From Carya illinoinensis (lineage: Eukaryota > Streptophyta > Magnoliopsida > Fagales > Juglandaceae): DNA of 64,000 nt. Below the pieces are notes generated by a model. That model saw only the letters and a program-made list of their open reading frames with translations, did not search any database and was not told the DNA's origin. Below are positions 11,980-22,956 of the stretch, piece after piece. Location: positions 7,056,501 through 7,120,500 of the forward strand of contig NC_056765.1 of NCBI RefSeq assembly GCF_018687715.1, given 5' to 3'. The translations under genes and the position numbers were made by a program. Position 1 is the first letter of the stretch; every line of letters starts with the position of its first letter.

Positions 11980-13190
11980 CATATTCCTCATTCATTAACG
12001 TTGAATTACGGAAGAGCAAAATCATGGATCCAACATATTGAATATTTATTATCTCAAATCACATTCCTTTTGTAAGCCAATTATGAATCTTCTGCCAAAC
12101 CTATTTGCAATATATATAAATCTGAAGGTTGGAGAAACGGTAATTTCGACTAACATTTTTATTTTCAATTTTGCCCTTACTTGCATTCTTAGATTACATT
12201 ATGATTCTTTTTATTCTTCTTTTACCAACTACTGATTTCGTCTTTTTGCCAAGTACTGAATCTTTTTAAATTTTTGAGCTGCACACACCGTCTCTTTCAT
12301 TTTCTGTTTCTTTATTTTCTACTCTCAACTAGTCATCTTTCCACACAATCCTTTCGTCAAAATTTATAATTCATCATCCTCCTCAATCTCAGCATCTACT
12401 AGGTATGGTTTCTTTCTCATGTCTGTCATTACAAGATGTATTTGAATATGCATATGCATAAGAGAAAATGCCCACCGACGCATATTTCCTTTGAAATTGT
12501 TTAACTTTAACAAAAAATTTATATCCACATAGACGAAACCAATGCAAATCCAAACAAACAAATGCAAATCATACCCATTCAGTAAATAAAACCCTTCAAA
12601 TTTCTAAATTTCTAACATGTCTATATTTAAAGAAGATAAAAAATATCATCACACCATTACAAAAATTACCGCTCGGATCTGTAAAAAAATAAACATAATG
12701 TGAAAGGAAATCATACACATATGGCAACCAAACAAATCTGTTGAAATTTTTAACAATTGAGAATGAAATTTTGTAAGAGAGAATAGACAGAGAGAGAAAG
12801 AGATGAAAGAGATAGAGAGGTAAGGGTTCTTCTTCGTGGACAACGGTCAGATTTCTATACATTGAATGAGTCGGTCCTTGTGTGGTTGCAAGCCGTCGAG
12901 AGTGGTGGTTGTTCTTGGTAGAAAACGAATATAACACAGACTCGAGAGAAGAAATTGCATCTCAATGACAGAGAGCGAGAGGGAAAGAGTTTTGTTACAA
13001 ATCTTCATGGCGTCAATGTTGGAGGAAGAAGAATGGGAAAGAAAGAAAGAGAGAATGAGAGAGAGAAAAAGAAAAAGAGAAGAAAATGTTTTTGGGTTTC
13101 AAACCTAAATGCGAAAGAAGCGGCAAAGAGAAGAAGAAGACTTCTGGAAATCGAAGTGATAAGGATGCTTTTATATTTGAGTTTTGCTAT
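11980..13190. other. Intergenic; no gene assigned
   Basis: Short open frames occur on both strands but lack splice context or recognisable domains. One minus-strand frame ends at 12364 with an acidic tail (DAEIEEDDEL) that could be the end of a lost gene, but nothing upstream supports it. The segment at 13020-13140 is purine-rich (GAGA and GAAGAA). Confidence 0.4.
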
Positions 13191-13710
13191 ATACAAGTAA
13201 ATTTATGTACTAATCTGTGTACTAATATTGATTCTTTCATATTTAAAATTTAAATTAGTACTGTTTTCAATAAAATCTACTTTTTGATCAATCACATTAA
13301 ATTGATATACATATTAGTGCACAATTATGTTTGTAAATAGATTTTTCCTTTATATTTAGGGTTACGAGGATATGTTTGTCTTTTTTTAATTATATAAGGT
13401 TATTTCTGTCATTTAGTATTTACTGAGTTATGTGTTGGACCGAGTCTTAGGACGTGAGTCGTGGGCCAAGTGGGCCAGTTGTTAGTTAATAGGTTAGTTA
13501 TCACGTTGTTAATACGTGGGCTAATTTTTTTTTACTACGTACAAATAAAGTCACGTACTAATATGTATATCAATACTGATTCATTCATTTTTAAATTTTA
13601 AATTATCATTATTTTTAATAAAATATATTTTTTGATCAATCATATTAAATTAGTGTATATATTAATGCGCAGTTATACTTATAATTGCAACTAAATTTTT
13701 CCTTCAAACA
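13190..13710. repeat. Two adjacent copies of a MITE-like element
   Basis: Segments at about 13,190-13,345 and 13,545-13,705 are diverged copies of one sequence. Each has GTACTAAT(C/A)TGT near the left, TGATCAATCA(C/T)ATTAAATT in the middle, and a GCA(C/G)(A)ATTATG-like right end before a shared ATTTTTCCTT. A third start (GTTTTACTATATACAAGTAA) lies at about 13,745. TACTAAT and ATTAGT-type ends suggest inverted termini. Confidence 0.45.
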
Positions 13711-13935
13711 TTCAATATTTTTACATCAATGATAATCAGAAGAGTTTTACTATATACAAGTAAAACTTGTGGAGGTAGTGGCTCCTCAAAAGTCATAATT
13801 CATCTTCATTTCTCTTGGAATCACTGAGTGTTTCAAAATGTTTAGGCTTTTCTGAGAGGGAGACCAAGATGGAGAGAGTTTTGTAAGTTTTATTTATTTA
13901 TTTATTTATTTTTTTGACATTTTCATGGTGTCAGC

Positions 13936-14054
13936 TCTCAAAGAAGAAGAAGAAAGGGAAAAGGAAAACGAAAGGGATAGGGAAAGAAGAAGAAGAAAGG
14001 GAAAAGGAAAAGGAAAGGAAAAGGAAAAGAAAGGGGAAAAGAAGAGAGAGAATT
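13936..14054 (+). repeat. Purine-rich low-complexity tract (GAA/GGAAAA)
   Basis: About 120 bases are almost pure purine, mixing AGAAGA and GGGAAAAGG units. It is not coding in any convincing way. Confidence 0.75.
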
Positions 14055-14597
14055 ATTTAGCATTTTCTGAAAAGTATTAATGGGGTTAATGCACTGGATG
14101 GGTTTTGGGTTTCTCATATTAATTTTTGGGCTTTCATATGAAAAAAATTAATATTTTAAAAATCCATCAATGTAAAATAATATTATAAAAAATACTAACT
14201 ATTCATAAAATTGTTATAAAAAATACTGAATTCTTAAAAAAATAAATATGAATCTTAAAAAATAATATTAATCTTGAGCGGCATGTTATTTTCTTAGGTT
14301 TTAATTTTTATACTCTATAATTATTGAATTTATTTATTACATTTTAGTTTTATTTCGCATCATATTGCTTTTGCTTCTTACTATTTTACATATGATTAGT
14401 TACAAATATAGAATAAAAAAATGTTCATTTTTTTTATTAATGTTTCAAACAAAGTTTGTCAAAAATTTTGACATCAATTAAATTTATACTTTTTTTTCTA
14501 AAACTAAAAATTAAACTGTATTTCAAGTTGTACAGCAAAAGCCTTTTTTTTTTTTTTTTTTTCTTTTTCGGGAAGTGACGAACACTCCTTTAGATCG

Positions 14598-14745
14598 AGT
14601 TTTAGGTTCCATTTGGATAATGAAGTATTCTAAATTTATTATTTTATTATTATTTTTAACATATTTTTTATTATTTTTTATTACTATTTACAAAATATAT
14701 GAGATCACTTCACTACCCAAACTTAACTTTAATCATAATTTAGCC
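14598..14745 (+). repeat. Fragment of the TTTGG...CCAAA MITE-like family
   Basis: Begins GTTCCATTTGGATAATGAAG, is AT-rich inside and ends ACTACCCAAACTTAA, so the ends are partly inverted (TTTGG and CCAAA). The start resembles the copy at 10640. Confidence 0.35.
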
Positions 14746-14871
14746 TCCAATATTATTAAAAAAAAAAAAACTCAATAAATTTTTACATTTACGCGTTTAG
14801 TTCCAAATAAAAGAATTAATAAAACATTTTAAAAAAAAACTCTCCTTTTAAATTTTCGTTTCCTAATAAGT

Positions 14872-15900
14872 TGTTAGAATGGCCAGAGATCGGCCTTCTC
14901 TTGAAGGACACCTTCACGATCAGAACCAGACAGACTCACGCCCACGACTCATGGACTAAGCGTTAGACTGCAGATAAGGTAAGGCAATAATGAATGGGTC
15001 CTCAAGTATAATTGGATTAATAATTCATAAAAGAAATCTTTAAGATTTTATGGGTTTGTCCTCTTAAATTTTATTTTACTTTTTTTTAATAATTAATAAA
15101 AACTTTGGTCCATTTATTTAGTATATAATTTTTAAACTCTTTTTTCTAACATTTAAATAAAACTTTTTAGCATTTTTAATAAAAAGGGGCATGAATATTA
15201 TTAGACAGTTTTATTTATTTATTTAAGATTAGCAATAAAATAATTTTACAATACTTTATTTGGGAGAATTTTCGTTAGGGGCCTAAAGTCCATGCTGACA
15301 GCCCCAAACCTATGACCTTCCCCCAGTGCCATGAGTTAATATGTCACCGATTCAAGCCTGCGAGGGTATCTCCCAATTCGTGGCAAGCTCCTGATCCATA
15401 CGGGTCAAAGGCAACCATTTTGCGTTGAAATGGGACGTTCTAGAACAACATGGTAAATATCAATCAGAAGAAAGGGAGAGAAACACGCTAAGATGAATAG
15501 ACGAAGCTAAGCAGTAATGCTAGAGGACCACATTGCATTAAATAAAGATACCAGACAATCAAGCCGCATTAAATGACTTACACCAAGATAACACACCGCA
15601 TTAAAGACAGCATGGCGATGGAGGCTTCGAGAGAGGTCTCCCTCTTCCCCAGAATGCAAGGTAGGGTCTCCTCACTTGAGGAGTCAAGTATAAAAGAACG
15701 CTCAGAATTACAAGGTAAGGGAAATCGATTCATGATAGAAAATTATTATTAGACTTTTGTATTTTTTTTTAAAATATTTTTCGAAGAAGAAGATTGACTT
15801 AGGCATCGGAAGCTTCTCGGGTCACTGAGGGCCACTCATTTTCTTGTTGCAGGACACCGATTGAGCAGCCCGGCCTAAAAGGATACGAAACACGACATTT
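14872..15900. repeat. Possible LTR-retrotransposon remnant
   Basis: This block is GC-richer than its surroundings and has no ORF. It begins TGTTAGAATGGCCAGAGATC and ends near GATACGAAACACGACA, so TG and CA ends are possible. It contains a TATAAAAG box at 15689-15696, just after a CTCCTCACTTGAGGAG palindrome. A solo LTR is the simplest reading, but the five bases on each side (TAAGT and TTTAT) do not match, so the ends or the call may be wrong. Confidence 0.28.
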
Positions 15901-16339
15901 ATACTTCTATTTTAAAGCATCTACACCACAAGTTATTTACGTAATATAATTTTATTTAAAAAATAAATTTTAAAATTTAAATCTTACTATTTAAGTGATA
16001 TGAAAAATGTACTCTATATACCGATTTGAGAATATAATAAATCTTACCAATATCATTATTTATAATTTTTTCTAATTTTATTTTTATCGTGGGGCTCATT
16101 ATAATTATAAATACATTGAAATATTAACTTTTTCTGATATAGGGGGTGATGGATTCGAACCAAAAAGTGACATTTTTATATTTTTCTATAATATAGTCTA
16201 TATTTTAATAAAGATATTGGACAAGACTGGTATATTAGAGGTTGTATACGTCATTTCTCATATTCTAAGGCAAGAACTACGAACGTGTGAAGTAGGGAAT
16301 AAATCTCGCAGGGAACGTGGACCAGACCTTCATCACTCG

Positions 16340-16425
16340 ACTCCACTTCACTTCATTCATTATCCCAGAGCCGAGTTCTCCCCCAGGCCACTGCAAGGAT
16401 CGCTTTCTTGTATCCGGGTATGCTT
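16340..16425 (+). promoter_or_regulatory. Probable 5' UTR exon and promoter-proximal region of the CBSX3-like gene
   Basis: Coding begins only in the exon around 17479-17763. An upstream non-coding exon ending near TGTATCCGG|GTATGC (about 16,419) is plausible because that donor is strong and the acceptor at TTTATGCAG|C (about 17,479) follows. No TATA box was assigned. The placement is inference. Confidence 0.35.
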
Positions 16426-17505
16426 TGTTTCATTTTCTTTCTTTGCTAGATGATACTCCTTCCTTCCATTATCTGTGATTTGGGAGAGTTGGTTCGCTGT
16501 TATCACTGGGCGTTTAAGACCCCACCCCCACCGATCTTCTTTGCGCTCCGGTGCGTGCTCTAATGGATTCATCGGTGTACTTTTTCTGCCAGATTTGTGC
16601 TCATTTTTCTTGTTAGATATATTTCATACAAATTCGCTAGAGAAACTGGGATCAGTACGAATAGTGGACGGATCGATGCTGCATATGTTCATGATTTCTC
16701 CCCTTTTGGAAATCCATCTTTTTTCTTTTTCTGAATCAATTTCCATCTCTCTATCTGACATATTTATCTTCGGATTAAAATCCTGTAGTATTTCCACGTA
16801 AGCTATGGCAGAATTCCTTAATATAGTAATAAATTATTTAAGGGGGTTCATATTTTTATCGCTTTTGAAATAAGGGGACATATTGGATCGGTGAGAAGCG
16901 GTAAATACTAATGATTACAAAATATCATCCTTTCGATTTGAAAGCTAGATCTCATTTAAACGTTCGAGGACCCTTATCCATTTTTCTTCCTTATCATAAG
17001 TTTAATAGTAGAGCTTTTTCTGATGGGAGAAATTTGTTATACGACATATCCAGCCAAGTATGATCAGAGTTTGACTTGTCATTAAGAGTGGATCAGACCA
17101 AGTTGTATCTGCATTGCCTTTTTCTGATCGGAGAAATTTGTTTCCCAATGTTTTTGCCAAGTTTGATCGGAGTTTTGCCTTGTAAATGTTGAATAGATCA
17201 GACAAAATCGTAGCAGCATTACTAATGTGATATTACTTTAAACAAACCAGTCAGCTCGAAATCAGTTCTTTTTGGAGGTTATGGATTGATATAGGACTTG
17301 AGAATATCATTTCAAATTTTCCGTTTGTGTATCTGGAGTTGATACCCATTATGAACTTCTCTTCCAGTTAAGCAATAAATTTTGAATGTGATTGGTTTTT
17401 GGTGTACTTGTCACTTTTTCCCTTGTGAAGGACAACCACCATCGTCTTTAAGTGTAACATCATTTATCAATTTATGCAGCACCACCTCGCTTGATAACAG
17501 GGAAA

Positions 17506-18819
17506 ATGCAAGGAGCTCTTCAATCATTTTCATCTTGTGGAAACATTGTAAAAAATACAGTTCTGAAACACTTCCGTCTCATGAATCCACTGATGCAACC
17601 TGTTATGTTCTCACGCTTTCAGTCAATAACACCTGCTCGAATGGAAGAGCATGGTTTTGAGAGCACTACAATTGCTGATGTCTTGAAAGCGAAAGGTAAA
17701 AGTGCTGATGGCTCTTGGCTTTGGTGCACTATGGATGACACTGTTTACAATGCTGTTGAGTCGGTATGCATCTTTGAGCTTAATAATGTCCTTTTTATTT
17801 TCTTTGTATGACAAGTATTTAAATGATTTGACGGGCTTTTCTGTAGAGAAAATTAATCTATAGACTACACAATGTCACAAACCATTATTTTGCAGATGAC
17901 ACAGCACAATGTTGGAGCCTTGGTGGTAGTGAAACCTGGAGAGCAGAAATCAATTGCAGGAATCATTACAGAGAGAGGTTTGTGCTTATTAAAAGATTTT
18001 TTAGCTCATTTCCTTTCCTACAAAGAACTATTGTATTTGTCCGAAAATCATGATATGAAGGGTTGTGTTTAGAATTTGCGCTCTTATTTGATATACCACG
18101 ACATATTATATCATTCACTGGTATATGAGAATTTAATTATTTACTTCTATTATAGTTTAATTGCATTAACTGATTTAAACTTTTTTTGAACTGCAATCTG
18201 ATATTCCACAAGATTCACTGACATTATTCTCCAATGTGGTTTCTAATTCATTCTACCACCTGAAAGGTCTATCTTGCTTCTTATGTTGGATGGCATAAAA
18301 TTTAGAATAGTGGATATAACATGAGAAACTTCAAGAAATATCTATGATCTGATGATATGTTGAATGAATGCTGACCATTTCCTCCCCTCAGAAGAATAGG
18401 GTGTATGGTGAGGTTCCGGATTCAATAGCACTAGGTTGCATCTTTAACTTTTACCAATTGAAAAAAAGCAGCTGGCAACTATTGGATTCTTTTTTTTTTT
18501 TTTTTGAGAGAAGTAAAAGAAAACAACTATTGGATTCTACGTGGGAATACTTCAACATTTAAAAGTGATTGAGGGAACGAGCTCTTACACGTTCCAAAAC
18601 CCACTTCATTACGAGATGACAGATTTTCCCTGGCCACAACAATTGAAGATGATTTGTTCGGCTTAGTTGAGATGACTTTCATATCTCACTTGAGTTTAGA
18701 GTTGATTCCATGGACAGTTGGCTCATGGCTGGTGCCATAATTGACAGGTGTGATATCACTGGAATCTTGCCAAAAACTCAACTGCCAAAAGTGGGAAAGA
18801 AGTGACTTCCTGGTTTACT

Positions 18820-18886
<67 letters not shown>

Positions 18887-19555
18887 AGTGACTTCCTGGG
18901 CTTGCAAGCTCATATACTATCACCGTTATTTACTTGTCAAAATATAATATCCTACCTGCAATTCTTGGAAGGCATGTCTGTACTTGCCTTAGTTGATCAT
19001 GTTTTCTATTTGATGATATATTTGCAGATTATTTAAGGAAAATTATAGTGCAGGGAAGATCATCCAAATCAACCAAGGTTGGGGATATTATGACTGAAGA
19101 GGTATAAAATTTTCTCCCCATTTGCAGAAAGCCACGGTTCTTGGTTTTTTTCCCCCAGTTTTACATTTTATTCTATCTTGCATTGAGCAATCTGTGACGT
19201 TATAATTCTGTAACATGATGTCCACAGAACAAGCTTATCACAGTAACACCTGATACAAAAGTTCTGCGTGCAATGCAACTGATGACAGGTATTATATGCC
19301 GCTTATTGTTATTGACGGTTATTCTTACCCCCTCTCTTTCTCTCTCGCTCACGCACGCACACATACACAAATTAAGACAATTTAAGCTTGGACCTAATGT
19401 TTGGGTGTGCAGATAACCGAATCAGGCACATTCCAGTCATAGATGAAAATGGGATGATGGGGATGGTGTCCATTGGAGATGTGGTCCGTGCTGTGGTGAG
19501 TGAGCATCGGGAGGAGCTAGACCGCTTGAATGCTTATATACAAGGAGGATACTAG
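17506..19555 (+). CDS. CBSX3: CBS-domain protein, CBSX3-type, mitochondrial
   Basis: Five coding exons, 17506-17763, 17896-17977, 19028-19101, 19228-19288 and 19413-19555, join with matching phases (0, 1, 0, 1) into 205 residues; all introns are GT-AG. The N-terminal 50 residues are rich in Ser, Arg and Lys and low in acidic residues, as in a mitochondrial presequence. Two CBS motifs follow: one around TMDDTVYNAVESMTQHNVGA to GIITERDYL, and one around TVTPDTKVLRAMQLMTDNRI to VSIGDVVRAVV. The protein ends AYIQGGY. In Arabidopsis, CBSX3 is reported to bind adenosine nucleotides and to activate o-type thioredoxin in mitochondria; transferring that role here is inference. The ATG at 17506 was chosen because it opens the family-typical MQGALQSF start. 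Intron 2 carries a 33-bp LINE tail and a long AG repeat. Confidence 0.96.
18476..18538 (-). mobile_element. Ultra-short LINE tail insertion (33 bp) with 15-bp target duplication
   Basis: CAACTATTGGATTCT occurs at 18476-18490 and again at 18524-18538. Between them are 33 bases: a run of 15 T, then GAGAGAAGTAAAAGAAAA. T-run plus GAGxxAAGTAAAAG is the complement of a plant LINE 3' end, compare TTTTGATAGGTAAAAG at 51908. It lies in intron 2 of the CBSX3-like gene, antisense to it. Confidence 0.75.
18798..18899 (+). repeat. (AG)n microsatellite flanked by a 16-bp direct repeat
   Basis: About 30 AG units (roughly 18822-18883) follow a short TTTACTCTG lead. The block sits between two copies of AGAAGTGACTTCCTGG at 18798-18813 and 18884-18899. 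It is inside intron 2 of the CBSX3-like gene. Confidence 0.85.
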
Positions 19556-21237
19556 ATGACATATGACAATGGTGTTGATGCACTTACTTGGAAGCATTGC
19601 CTGCTCCATGAGCACTAATAAGCTTTAACTGCTTGTAAATATATGTTTTATGGGTCTCTTTGTTTCAGATGTGGATGTATGAATGGTACAAACTACCTGC
19701 ATATGGTCGAGTGGAAGACAAGCTGATAATAAGTACTGGAATTTTTCTTGAAACTCTGTTTTCAATTCATAGCTTAGTGCGTGTTGCAAGCGACACGGCA
19801 GATGCTTTTGACTTCATCAATCTTTTTACTTAATGCCTGAAAATTCATCTCCATGTTTGTTGAAAAGTGTACGTGTTTATCAAGTTTCAGAAACCAAAGT
19901 CTTCGCATCATTAATTCCATGTCTTATTATTCTCAACCGAAACAGGAAGCAAGGCCCCATAAGTATGATGAGATCCTCCTGTCGATTGACTTTAATGCAC
20001 AAACACACAGAGACATATACATATATAATATTTTATCTGTACACCTTTTTACTTTCAACAAGTAATCAATTTTAACCCATCTTGAATTCGATTCTGAAGT
20101 AGAAGATGTAGATTTCTAATTGTAGGCATTCAAGACTCGATTTCGGTGTTATTTAAATTTTCTTTAACAAAAATAATACTTAATTATTCTATATCTTTCT
20201 AGCATCATCATCATCATCTTTATTTTCGGGTGGAATGATGAATGCATAATTTTGTAGCATTTTAGTTTGAAAATGATATGCAAACAATCATATTTATGTA
20301 ACATCGTTTTATTTAAAAATACTCTCAATTTAAAACATGATTAAAAAAATATTGTAAAAAAGATTATAAGTATATTATTACTCTTTTTGTTTTGATAGGA
20401 ACGCTTCAAAAAGGCCAAAATAAATGACTAAGGTCCCGTTTGGGGAATGAATGAAATGAAAAATTTGTAAATAATACTTTAATTATTTGTAAATAATACT
20501 AAAATAATTTGCGATAAAATATTTTATTGAATTTTATGAAATAAGATAAAAAAAAATTGAATATAAATATTATAAAATTATATTATTTTTAGAATATAAA
20601 ATTATAATATTTTGTATTTTGTTTAAAAATTTAAAAAAGTTATAATGATTAGATAATGATTAAATGAAAAATTTAAAAATTTAAAATTAAAAAATATTTA
20701 TATTCAAATGATGTTTAAAAAACATGAGAAGGGTTGAGAGTCAATATGCAAGAGTTTTATGATCCTAATACACTGCTAATGGTAACAATTACTAAATTGT
20801 TTATGTTTTTCCTCTAGCAAATAATTTATTTATTTTTCACAGCATTTTCCACCAATTTTCTCTCTCTTCTCAAAAATAAAACTTTATCTTTTAAACCTTT
20901 AGTTTAAAGCTTAGTTTGAATAAAGAAACGGTTTCATCTCATCTCATCTCATTATTATAATTTTTCTAAATTTTCACCCAAAATATAATAAACAATTCAA
21001 CTTTTTCAAATTTCAAAACAATAATAGTATTAAAAAAATAATATTCTCATAATATTTTATTTAACTTTCAACTTTTATCTAAAAGTTTAGTGCTGCATAC
21101 CTGACTCACAGGCAGTATTAAGGAGAAAATCCTCCTTGTACACTTTTTTTCTGTATAGTTTTTTTCCTTCATGAATTTTCATCCCGATGGTGTTCATGAA
21201 TGTTTGATTGTCTGTGCTTGTTTGGTTGGGAAGAAAA
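19556..21237. other. 3' flank of the CBSX3-like gene and repeat-rich intergenic DNA
   Basis: The first few hundred bases are probably 3' UTR and downstream flank. The rest is AT-rich and contains two members of a MITE-like family, listed separately. No gene is supported. Confidence 0.45.
20436..20735 (+). repeat. MITE-like dispersed repeat, copy 2
   Basis: Starts CGTTTGGGGAATGAATGAAA. Its core TAATGATTAGATAATGATTA recurs exactly in the copy at 40846-41189, as do most of the neighbouring bases. An inverted relative with CATCTCATCTCATT lies at 20925-21085. AT-rich, no ORF. Confidence 0.55.
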
Positions 21238-22932
21238 ATGGCTCCTTTAAAAACTGTTGTGATTGAACTGAAAAATTTTGAGGAATCAAGGGTGGGCTAA
21301 TGGTTGATTCTTACTGAAAGAGGGTGGAAATTTATGAAAAGCATGAGATTGGAGTTAGCCACTGCACGGTGGTTTAGCAAAGCCTTGAAGGATGGCGTGA
21401 ATGGTAGAAGGAAAGGGTTTTATGCATGCCATTGGGAAAAGGACAAGGGCTTCACGGTACAGAGGTGCACAAATGCTCAAGGTGTTTTTATGGATTTGGA
21501 AGAACATCATGGGGGTGGGTGTCGTAACTACATATTTGTTCCTGAGTATAGAGATGGTAGCGGATGGTGGAAACTGGCAGAGGTGCTGAGGGAGGTTGCT
21601 CAATTTGGTGGGCAAGCACCAGCTGCGACGACGATAGCGCCTCTTTCGTTGTCTTCTCAATCGAATAAGGAGGCTCTCCAAAGACTGAGGTTTTTGGACC
21701 TATCCCGTCAACTAGACAGGAGGGCTACAAGTGGGGCTGCATTTTCTATATGTGGCGCTATTTCTACTAGTAATGGCTAACATGCAAAAGCAAATGGGAG
21801 AGTTGTAAAGTAACCCTAATTGGATGAAACAATGCGTTGAGAATGAGAGTGGGCTGGGGGTGGCTCAGGCTTGGAGGATGGGTTATCTTATGGGGCAAGT
21901 CCCTCTTTCTTTAGGTCTAAATAGTCTTACGGGCTACTTATTAAGGGAACTAGCGATGGGCCTATAGATCGATCCAAGGGCAAGGAGCCCATGGTGCTCC
22001 TAAAGGGTTTAGCTGCTGGCTCGACTCAAGGGTTGGTTGGTGGGCTTTGCATGGGTAAGGGCCCCTCCAATGGACCCAAGCCTCTCGAGTAAGGGGTGTG
22101 AACAGACCCAGCAGTCTGTCTGGAGGCTTTGTGAGACTTCTCAGCAACTCGCCGCAATGGGCTTTGTTGAGGGTCGTGGGTCTCAGCCTCCGGTGCCGAC
22201 AAAGAGCCTGGAGATCCCGACGAAAGTAGCAGAACCCAATTTGGAGGTTTAATAGAGTTCTAAGTGTGCAGATTCATGCAACATGGCTTGTCCCACCTCG
22301 GGTGTCTCTGACTTGATGGAACCTATACAGAACAAATCGATGGAGGTTGTTGGACCCTTAACGGCAGCCTTAGCTTTGATGCAACCACCGGCAGCTGTCA
22401 TTTCTTCTTAAGGGGCTCCGATGGAGGTGGGAAGCCAGCTTTTGTCACAGTAGATGGGTGGGGAGCCTATTCACTCGATGACAGTCGTGGCCAGCTTGAG
22501 GGCCCTAAGCGAGGTGGGTGGCTAGTTTAAAGAGCTTCTGTTAGAGGTGACGGCTGGTAAGCTTAGGGAGAACATTACGGATCTTGCTGTGACCTCAAAT
22601 CATGTTGAAATGGCAATGACCATTTTTGACAACAAGCAACCTATTTTTTTGGGAGGGGGGGGGGGGGAGGAGGGCAGGATGAACCAACTCCTTTATGCAC
22701 ATTTCCCCCTAACCCAGATTTGTATGTATTGGATTAAGTGTCCAATAAGGTTGAGGAGATGCAATCAGTTCTTGGGTTTTCTTGTGTAGGCTTTAAAGAA
22801 CAAGTTAGAGCCCTTCTTATATCCATTGAAGATAGTCGCTCAAAGTCGGCCATGAAGCAAGAAATGGAACTTAAAAGGCTCTCGTGCTCTATTAATTATG
22901 AAGGCAAGGAGGGGGGGAGAGGGATAGATTGA
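21238..22932 (+). pseudogene. LINE ORF1 (gag-like) remnant
   Basis: The frame opens MAPLKTVVIELKNFEES and hits TAA at 21298-21300, then continues in the same frame to 21780. The piece includes EEHHGGGCRNYIFVPEYRDG and WWKLAEVLREV, sequence of the kind found in plant LINE ORF1 proteins. After 21780 only broken frames remain, and an expanded G tract at about 22,655-22,667 adds a shift. No zinc knuckle was found. Non-functional. Confidence 0.65.
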
Positions 22933-22956
22933 AAGGGAGGGGCACTCTTTGTAATT

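Noticed and set aside
12955..13200. Open frame rich in Arg, Glu and Lys
   Set aside because: It comes from purine-rich low-complexity DNA (GAGA and GAAGAA) and has no domain or splice context.
14872..15900. Complete solo LTR with target duplication
   Set aside because: TG and CA ends can be placed, but the flanking five bases do not match; kept only as a low-confidence remnant.
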